From Chloracidobacterium sp. (GTDB lineage Bacteria > Acidobacteriota > Blastocatellia > Pyrinomonadales > Pyrinomonadaceae), in NCBI GenBank assembly GCA_016720705.1, contig JADKKB010000005.1, positions 62,001 to 126,000 on the forward strand: a stretch of 64,000 nt of DNA. Direction: 5' to 3'. The position numbers and the translations under genes are program-made. Shown here one piece after another: positions 34,384 to 45,800 of this stretch (positions are counted from its first letter, which is position 1; each line of letters begins with the position of its first letter). The notes beneath the pieces were generated by a model. It searched no databases. It was not told the DNA's origin and saw only the letters and a list, made by a program, of their open reading frames with translations.

Positions 34384-35121
34384 ATGAAAACTAGAGAAAC
34401 AAAACAGAAAGATCTGACCGCCCTCACTGAGTCGCTTTCCAATTCCACATCCGCAATGGTCGTAAGCTTTACAAAGCTGACCGTTTCGAAGGATCAGGAG
34501 CTTAGAAAGAGCTTGCGTGAAGCCGGTGCAGAGTACCAAGTAGTGAAAAACACCTTGGCCCGCATTGCGGTGAAAGGTACCCAGTTTGAAGACGCTTCAG
34601 GAGCGTTCAAGGGCGTTACTGCTATAGCTTGGACCGAGAATGATCCGGTTGTACTCTCGAAAGCAATTTCGAAGTTCATGAAGGAGAATGCTGATATCTA
34701 CACGTTCAAATCGGGCGTGGTAGACGGCAAACTGGTCGATCTGCAGCAATTGACGACGATCGCAAATCTGCCGTCGAAAGACGAGCTTATCGCGAAACTG
34801 CTCTTCGTTATTAATAGCGGAGCTCAACGTATCGTTACAGTTATCAACGCGGTACCGCGTGACCTGGCGATCGTGATCAAGCAGATCGGTGACGCTAAGC
34901 CGGTTGACGCATCGGCTACTCCGGTGGTCGAAGCCAAGGCTGAGACTCCGGCTGCTGAAGCTGAAGAGGCTCCTGCGGCGGAGGAGACTCAGAATGCTGA
35001 GGAAGCTCCGGGAGCCGAGGCGGAAGCTGCTCCGGCAGACGATGCGGCGGTCGAAGTGGCCGCAGCAGACGAAGCCGCTCCAGTAGCTGAAGAGGCTCCG
35101 GCTGAAGAAGCAGGCGAATAG
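34384..35121 (+). CDS. rplJ: 50S ribosomal protein L10 with long Ala/Glu-rich tail
   Basis: A 245-residue protein. Residues 1-171 are a full-length normal L10 (VVKNTLARIAVKGT, then the L12-binding helix region AVPRDLAIVIKQIGD). Residues 172-245 are a low-complexity Ala/Glu/Pro tail, for example EAEEAPAAEET. L10 carries L12 dimers to form the stalk. The tail is acidic, repetitive and in frame with a clear stop. Codon content there is GCT/GAA-rich, suggesting repeat expansion. It starts 22 nt after rplA. Confidence 0.95.
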   Translation: MKTRETKQKDLTALTESLSNSTSAMVVSFTKLTVSKDQELRKSLREAGAEYQVVKNTLARIAVKGTQFEDASGAFKGVTAIAWTENDPVVLSKAISKFMKENADIYTFKSGVVDGKLVDLQQLTTIANLPSKDELIAKLLFVINSGAQRIVTVINAVPRDLAIVIKQIGDAKPVDASATPVVEAKAETPAAEAEEAPAAEETQNAEEAPGAEAEAAPADDAAVEVAAADEAAPVAEEAPAEEAGE

Positions 35122-35373
35122 TTAAAGTTTTGTTTCGGGCGAAAGTCTGAAACACAAAGCCGTACTCAAGGAAAGCGAGCGAAGCGATGGTCAGATCGCT
35201 TTGCGTCGGACGGAAACGGAAAGGTGATGCAACCCGGTCCGCCAAGTCCCGTGGGTTCTCGCGGCTGACAAACAAGCCGTGAATGGTAAGATCGACTCGA
35301 AATTCGAGCTGATTATTACAATTCACGATTTACAAATAAACAAAGAACCCTATTGGAGGAATAGATAAAAGTC
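35122..35373 (+). promoter_or_regulatory. Structured spacer between rplJ and rplL
   Basis: This 252-nt spacer is longer than usual and contains several possible stems, for example AGCGAT/ATCGCT and CGGAC/GTCCG. No reading frame is convincing. It may hold a processing or autoregulatory leader that raises L12 output relative to L10. The GGAGG ribosome site for rplL lies about 15 nt before its ATG, a long spacing. Confidence 0.4.
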
Positions 35374-35760
35374 ATGGCAACTACAAAAGCAGACGTTATT
35401 GAGTATTTGAAAGGTGTGTCGCTTCTCGAAGCGTCGGAATTGGTTAAGGAACTTGAAGAAGTTTTTGGTGTTTCGGCCGCTGCTGCTGCAGCTCCGATGA
35501 TGATGGCCGCTCCGGCCGGTGGTGAAACCGCTGCTGCCGAAGAGAAGGATGCGTTTGACGTTGTCCTTACTGCTGCCGGCGGCAACAAGATCGCTGTCAT
35601 CAAGATCGTTCGTGAAGTCGTTGCAGGCTTGGGCCTCAAGGAAGCGAAGGATCTCGTTGATGGTGCTCCGAAGGCGATCAAGGAAGGCGTTTCGCAGGCA
35701 GAAGCCGACGAGATCAAGACCAAATTGACCGAAGCCGGTGCTACTGTTGAAGTCAAATAA
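35374..35760 (+). CDS. rplL: 50S ribosomal protein L7/L12
   Basis: A 128-residue protein. The N-terminal dimerisation domain (VIEYLKGVSLLEASELVKEL) is followed by an Ala/Met hinge (AAAAAAPMMMAAPAGG) and the C-terminal factor-binding domain (AAGGNKIAVIKIVREV, GLGLKEAKDLVDGAPKAIKE). It recruits translational GTPases. The start is fixed by homology. Confidence 0.97.
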   Translation: MATTKADVIEYLKGVSLLEASELVKELEEVFGVSAAAAAAPMMMAAPAGGETAAAEEKDAFDVVLTAAGGNKIAVIKIVREVVAGLGLKEAKDLVDGAPKAIKEGVSQAEADEIKTKLTEAGATVEVK

Positions 35761-35775
35761 TTGCATCTAAAATAG

Positions 35776-35804
35776 CGGGACGCCGGTCAATGACGGGCGT
35801 CCCG
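35776..35804 (+). terminator. Attenuator-like hairpin between rplL and rpoB
   Basis: A perfect 9-bp stem, CGGGACGCC (35776-35784) with GGCGTCCCG (35796-35804), plus an inner GTC/GAC pairing. No T-run follows, so it should weaken rather than stop transcription. The position matches the rplL-rpoB attenuator known in enterobacteria. Confidence 0.6.
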
Positions 35805-36159
35805 ATATTTGGAATTTGGCTTAATTGATGCTAAACTGAATGATTCGCGGCTGACATAAGATATTCCTGTCGATCGCGAACTTTGGAGGAGCAATACGAA
35901 TACCTTGTATTTATGGAGTGTTCGTGGATTTAGGGGCGACAACGTCGCAGAAAAATTGGAGAGTTGGTGTCACGTTTCGGCACTCTCGAAAAATTCATTT
36001 AACAGCGAAAAGCTGCTGAAAAGCGGTCAGGGAAAACTTTACCCTCGACCGCATTTGGTGTCTTTTCCAAAAGGTATTTGACGCGATTTCGACCCAGCGA
36101 AAGCGTAACAGGTCTAGCGTCAGGAATCAACAGGTTTTTGATAGCCCGCTATTAATAAT
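35805..36159 (+). promoter_or_regulatory. Leader of rpoB with a second hairpin
   Basis: No gene is visible in these 355 nt. A bulged hairpin at 36023-36052 (GCGGTC AGGG pairing with CCCT C GACCGC) resembles an RNase III-type processing stem. The region may also contain an internal promoter; none was clear enough to place. Confidence 0.4.
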
Positions 36160-40608
<4,449 letters not shown>

Positions 40609-40620
40609 TGCGAATGCCTC

Positions 40621-40809
40621 GTGTGAACGAATAATTTGCTTGTGCGAATGTTTAGGTATCGATTGCGATTGAATTGATACAAAGTGTGAAAGAAAAAGGA
40701 GCTTGTGTGAAATGACAAGCTCCTTGTGTGAATGAAAATGTTGGCTGTGTGAACGATCTACTCGCTCGTGTGAACGATTAACTCGGTAGTGTTAGAGATC
40801 GACTAACCT
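40621..40809. repeat. Degenerate 21-bp tandem repeat array downstream of rpoB
   Basis: The core GTGTGAA begins at 40621, 40684, 40705, 40726, 40747 and 40768, with variants GTGCGAA at 40642, TTGCGAT at 40663 and GTGTTAG at 40789. All nine positions fall on an exact 21-bp period. The 14 bp after each core vary, often beginning CGA or TGA. Twenty-one bp is two helical turns, so all cores face one side of the DNA. The reverse strand of the array also reads as heptads ending in SH. The last unit runs into the stop codon of the reverse-strand gene at 40803. Confidence 0.8.
40696..40725. terminator. Strong hairpin inside the repeat array
   Basis: Perfect 11-bp stem AAGGAGCTTGT (40696-40706) with ACAAGCTCCTT (40715-40725) and an 8-nt loop. 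It is formed by two adjacent repeat units. There is no T-run on either strand. It may end or slow rpoB transcription and the converging reverse-strand transcript. Confidence 0.5.
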
Positions 40810-41534
40810 AAGTCAACGAATTTGAGGCGATTGAGCTGAATGAAACGCGTATCGGAAGTGTCGAGGATCGAACGAACATACTGTTTCATCATTTGTGCTC
40901 TGACAATGAGGCCGTCCTTGTTGTTGTACATTACGGCGTTGCGTTCATTTCGAGCCGTGCGAGTCGGGCCTTTTGCGTCGATAGCTGTTTGATTTAGCGT
41001 GTTTAGGTCGCCAAGCCACGCGTCGAGTGTTGGGGTCTGATATTCAGCCTCGGTCGGGCTGTAATCGGGATTCGACTTAAGTTGCTCGACGAACAGATCG
41101 ATTGATTCGAGTTGTCCCGCGAAACTGCGGTTTGAAGATGAAACGCTCTTTTTCGATTCGTCGATTGCGGTTAACGGATCGTCGGGAGTTTTCGCCGAAA
41201 CACGAACGCCGCGAATCGCGTTTGCGGTTGTTCGAATGTCGCTAATGAATTCGGTTGTCAGACCCTGACCTTTGGCGGCATTGAGAATTTTGGTGACGCG
41301 TTTTGGAACGAGTTTGAAGGCCGCCATTCGAGCACCGACAGCGTTTTCTTCGGCTGGCAGAACATTGTTGACGCCCTGCATCACGACGGAAATTGCCGCT
41401 TCGTATGTTTGGAGGCTGGCGATCTCAATCAGCGTTTTGGACGGTTTATAGATACCTCCGATACTCTGACCGATTGAAATTGCGGTACGCAGATTATCGA
41501 GGTTTTTGGCATGGGTTTGTTCATTATTGGGCAT
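40803..41534 (-). CDS. Hypothetical protein, helical, between rpoB and rpoC
   Basis: A 243-residue protein on the opposite strand to the rpo genes, with a good ribosome site (AAGGAG about 10 nt before ATG). No signal peptide or membrane segment is seen. It is predicted mostly helical (ISIGQSIGGIYKPSKTLIEI, AENAVGARMAAFKL-like stretches, RAQMMKQYVRSILDTSDTRF). I do not recognise a family. It is divergent from the FG-GAP gene and converges on rpoB, with the 21-bp array lying between. It could belong to the inserted block or be a regulator of the neighbouring cassette; nothing in the sequence decides this. Confidence 0.55.
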   Translation of the reverse strand: MPNNEQTHAKNLDNLRTAISIGQSIGGIYKPSKTLIEIASLQTYEAAISVVMQGVNNVLPAEENAVGARMAAFKLVPKRVTKILNAAKGQGLTTEFISDIRTTANAIRGVRVSAKTPDDPLTAIDESKKSVSSSNRSFAGQLESIDLFVEQLKSNPDYSPTEAEYQTPTLDAWLGDLNTLNQTAIDAKGPTRTARNERNAVMYNNKDGLIVRAQMMKQYVRSILDTSDTRFIQLNRLKFVDLG

Positions 41535-41642
41535 ATGGCCGAATCTCCTTCATCAACGTGATTTTAGTTTGACGAGAGAAATACAGACCCGACCGTTTAA
41601 GATGTCAAACGACGGGAAAGCCCGAAAGAGAAGTAAAGAAGT

Positions 41643-42803
41643 ATGTCGAAAAGAACTAAAGAAGAAAAAATCGATTCGGTCATCGTAAAAGATGCTTCAA
41701 TGTCGAATCAGAATCGCCGAAACCGTAAGTTCTGGATCGGTGGAGCGACTGCTTTGCTTCTAATGATTGGCGTTGGAGCGTTTGCAAAAAATGGGTGGTT
41801 TCCTAATACGGATGCGATGACGGGAAAGAAGACTGGTTGGTTCGGGAGAGAACTTCCAAAGAATGCATCGAGCAGTTGGAATCCGTTCGCGGCACCGTTG
41901 CCAAGTGTAACCCCGCAATTGAGCAAAGAATATGTCTACGCTGGATCAAGACTTCTGGCGGTCGAGGATGTAAATGCAAATGTGGCGCCGCCTACTGATT
42001 TAGCTGTCTGGCGACCAGTGACTGGGACTTGGTTTGTTCTTGGAGGTGTACCGGGATCGGCCTCAACCACATTCGGCTGGGGACTTAGCACCGATAAGCC
42101 TGTACCCGGCGATTTCGATGGTGACGGCAAGACAGATTTTTCGGTTTTCAGACCGACAACTGGTGAATGGTACGTCATCAACAGCAGTACGGGTTACTGG
42201 TCAGTTTGGCAGTGGGGACTTGAGTCCGACATTCGCGTTCCGGCGGATTACGATGGCGACGGCAAAACCGATAGGGCCATCTGGCGGCCTACAACTGGAA
42301 TGTGGTACATCGTTCGGAGTTCTGACGAGGTATCGATTTATCTAACCTTCGGCTCTCCGGGAGATATTCCGGCACCAGCTGATTACGATGGCGATGGCAA
42401 AGCCGATATAGCTGTCTGGCGAAATTCCAGTACAACATTTTATTCAAAAAACAGTTCCGACTCCGTGGTTCAAACTGTGGGGATGGGAACGGGCGGGACA
42501 CAGCCTGTAAGTGCTGATTACGATGGCGATGGCAAAGCGAATTACGCCGTTAGAAACGGTGCCACGTGGCATATCGCGAATACTGCTCGATCCGTCATCA
42601 CCCCAACAACACCATCAAACGACCAATCGAGCGATATTCCTGTCCAAAATGATTACGATGGCGATGGTAAAGTCGATATCGCGGTGTGGCGCGACTCAAA
42701 CGGCAACTGGTACATACGCAAAAGCGGTTCGAGCAACGCGCTCCGCCAAGAAGCATGGGGAATATCGGGAGATATTCCGGTTGCCGCATATTACCGCCGA
42801 TAG
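41643..42803 (+). CDS. FG-GAP/VCBS-repeat membrane-anchored protein
   Basis: A 386-residue protein. One hydrophobic segment (WIGGATALLLMIGVGAF, about residues 31-47) anchors or exports it; an internal ATG at 41700 is an alternative start. The extracellular part holds at least five DYDGDGK-type calcium-binding repeats, each with an AVWRP or IWRP strand, at a 45-residue period. This looks like a beta-propeller. It is paralogous in style to the protein at 61282-62256. It lies 50 nt upstream of the RHS gene in the same direction, so it may be part of the same secreted module. Confidence 0.75.
   Translation: MSKRTKEEKIDSVIVKDASMSNQNRRNRKFWIGGATALLLMIGVGAFAKNGWFPNTDAMTGKKTGWFGRELPKNASSSWNPFAAPLPSVTPQLSKEYVYAGSRLLAVEDVNANVAPPTDLAVWRPVTGTWFVLGGVPGSASTTFGWGLSTDKPVPGDFDGDGKTDFSVFRPTTGEWYVINSSTGYWSVWQWGLESDIRVPADYDGDGKTDRAIWRPTTGMWYIVRSSDEVSIYLTFGSPGDIPAPADYDGDGKADIAVWRNSSTTFYSKNSSDSVVQTVGMGTGGTQPVSADYDGDGKANYAVRNGATWHIANTARSVITPTTPSNDQSSDIPVQNDYDGDGKVDIAVWRDSNGNWYIRKSGSSNALRQEAWGISGDIPVAAYYRR
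42111..42785 (+). repeat. 135-bp internal repeats in the FG-GAP gene
   Basis: GAT(T/T)(A/T)CGATGG(C/T)GA-type motifs begin at 42111, 42246, 42381, 42516 and 42651, an exact 135-bp (45-codon) period. The last four share almost identical DNA around the motif. Such exact spacing and identity point to recent repeat duplication or homogenisation. Confidence 0.7.
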
Positions 42804-42853
42804 TTGAAAGTCAAAATATCGCGGTTTGGGATCGAAGAAGAGAAAAAATCAGC

Positions 42854-45800
42854 ATGAACAAGCACTTTGTTATTTCCACACTTTTGATTTTAATTGCAGC
42901 GGCCGGAGGATTTGGGCAGGGCACTCAAAACTCGACAGACACGGCTGATGATGCATTGCGAGGTTCTGGGAGGGTAAACCCGTCTACTCTAGGCATGGAG
43001 ATTAATATCCCCCTTGGCAATTTTCCGGGTCGGGGTATAAATGTACCAATCTCCTTGAGTTACTCGTCAAAAGTTTGGGGCATGAAATCCCTTGGCTTGA
43101 TCGACGGTGGAATCGTTTCTGGCGGCTGCCGATCATTTAGCGATCCTGTATACGCAAAGAATTCAGCGTCCGGCTGGACGACAAGCCTCGCAGTTCCATA
43201 TATCGAATATGTTGGCAAGGACAATCTCTTCACTACAGAAGGCTTTCCATTGGCCAGCGGGCTTTGTGTTAACGAGCCAACCCCAAATAATAATTATGCT
43301 ACGTACATTCGACGACTGTTGATTCATGTGCCAAGCGGTGGAACTCACGAGTTAAGGGCTGATGACACACCGATTACCTTCGACCGCAGTGGCACCGATT
43401 CATATTCCCCGTGGCAACAACACAATTGGGACCGGACCTATTGGGCAGTTGATGGTTCGAATATTAGATATATCGAGGATTCGACAACGACGCCGGCGAC
43501 CTATCGTCTCTTGATGCCGGACGGATCGAGCTATGATTTTTCCGAATCATTGGACTCGATAGAAGAGGCCACCGTTCGAAAGGCGACAAAACTTACGGAT
43601 CGAAATGGAAATCTCACAACTTACGACAGTCAGGCGGGAACTGTGACAGATACGCTGGGTCGGTTACTAACACCTCCAATTACTCCAACTGCTCCGACTG
43701 GGCCGACGCCAGTGGGTAATCCTGTCGTCTACACTTTGCCGGGAATGACTGGAAGTTACAAGTTTAGCTGGAAACACCTTAAGGGTGAATCGGCAGCCGA
43801 AAGCGCCTTAACGGATTTTAATCAGGATTTAAAATATCCTGGAGACAAGATTGCACAGACTACCAATGGTAACTGGACATCAAGAGCCGCCGGAACTTAC
43901 CTTTTTCATTCAGAATGGGGATCGTTCGTGCGTTCAGGAAACAATCTTTTTAATCCTGTTGTTCTCACAGAAATTGAACTTCCGACCGGACAGAAATATA
44001 AGTTTACCTACAATATCTTTGGTTTGATCGAACGAATAACTTATCCGACCGGTGGCTCGGAGAGTTTTGTCCACAACACTGTTGCCCCACTGACATCAGG
44101 TGGCCCGGAAAACGTTACAGATCAAACGAATTTTGGTGTGACTAATAGGAAGGTTTATGAAACTTCTGGATTGGGAACTACCTACGAATGGAATTACACC
44201 GCGACACATGTTGCGCCGTCTGGTTATAAAGTGAGTGTCATTTCACCGGACCAAACGGTCAGCGAAAAGTTGCTTTATCAGGGATATGGGTCATGTATTG
44301 GATGCTCAAACGGTACCTTTGGTTATGAAAATGGGCTTGCCGGAATGCCGTATGAAGAACTCGCGTTTGATAGTGCAAGTCCCGCCCGACTAGTTTCCCG
44401 CAAACTGACGCGTTGGATAAAAAAGACGTTCTCAAGTGGGCTCGTAACCGCCGATTGGCATCCACGTGTCGATCACGAAGAATCGGTCATTTACGATTCA
44501 AATGGAAACGGCGTATCGACAACAACGAAATACGAATTTGAAGGAGATCTGAACCAAAGAGAAACGCCGCTCTTGATCAACAAAACCACCCAATATGCAT
44601 TTGTTCCGATTCAGGGAAGTAGTAATTTCGGTGGAGAATCGTTCGCTCCAGGCGAACCGCCAGAGCCAAACCCAACGCCTATTCCGACACCTAACCCAGC
44701 GTCCCTTACCCCAGTTCGCTCTTCAGAGTTGACATACTTGATAAACGACTCTGCAAATTTCCCGGCGTGGGTACGAGAAATTTATAAGTCTAAAAACATC
44801 GTTGGACTTTCCGTGGCATCGGTGGTACGGGGAGCTGACAACACTATTGTAGCTCGTACAGAAACCAAGTATGACGACGGAGCATTGTCCCCAGAGATTG
44901 GACGAGGCAACCCGACGACGGCTAGAGTTTGGGACAGCACTAAGGGTGCGTCAACAAATCCAGATTCGTACATATCCACTCATGCCAAGTTCGATAGCTA
45001 TGGTAATCAAGTCGAAACGACGGATGCAAGGGGAAATGTAAGTAGAACCGAGTATTCGGATAATTTTTCGGATGGCATAGTCCGAAACTCCTTTGCTTTT
45101 CCTACAAAGACGATCTCGGCAATTCCCGATCCTTCCGGAACATACGGATCAATTACTGCATTTGAAACGACGGTGAAATATGATTTCGCAACCGGTCTAC
45201 CAATCTCAACCACCGACGCAAATGGTCGAGAAACTCGCATTGAATATGACCCGGTGACGCTGCGTTTACTCAGGACGAAGTACTATCATTCTGGGATTCA
45301 AATAGGCGGGACGTCCGAAGTATCTTACAACGATGAACCAGGAAATATCTGGATAAAGAATCGCACCCAAATCACGTCAAGCGATTGGACCCAGACAATA
45401 ACCTATTTTGACGGCCTGCGCCGTGCTTGGAAATCCGAGCAAGCCGATAGCAATGGCAATATTTTTGTTGAAAAGGAATTCGATTCGGAAGGACGTGTCA
45501 AGCGGGTGACCAGCCCGTTCAGAAATCAAGAGGTAAAGAATTGGACTACAAATGTTTACGATGAAGCCGGTCGCGTAAAGGAAGTCATTGCCCCAGATGG
45601 TACGAAAATCCAAACGAACTATTCCGTCGCAATCAGTGGAAGTCAGATTGGCACCGTAGTTACAGTTATGGACCAAGCCGGCAAACAACTTCGTTCTATA
45701 AACAACGTATTGGGGCAGCTGACACGAGTCGATGAGCCCGATCTCTCAAACCAATTGGGAAATCTCGATAATCCCTCGCAGCCAACTTTTTACAAGTACA

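Noticed and set aside
40621..40809. 21-bp repeats as a CRISPR array
   Set aside because: Only 7 bp of each unit is conserved, the period is too short for repeat plus spacer, and no cas gene is near.
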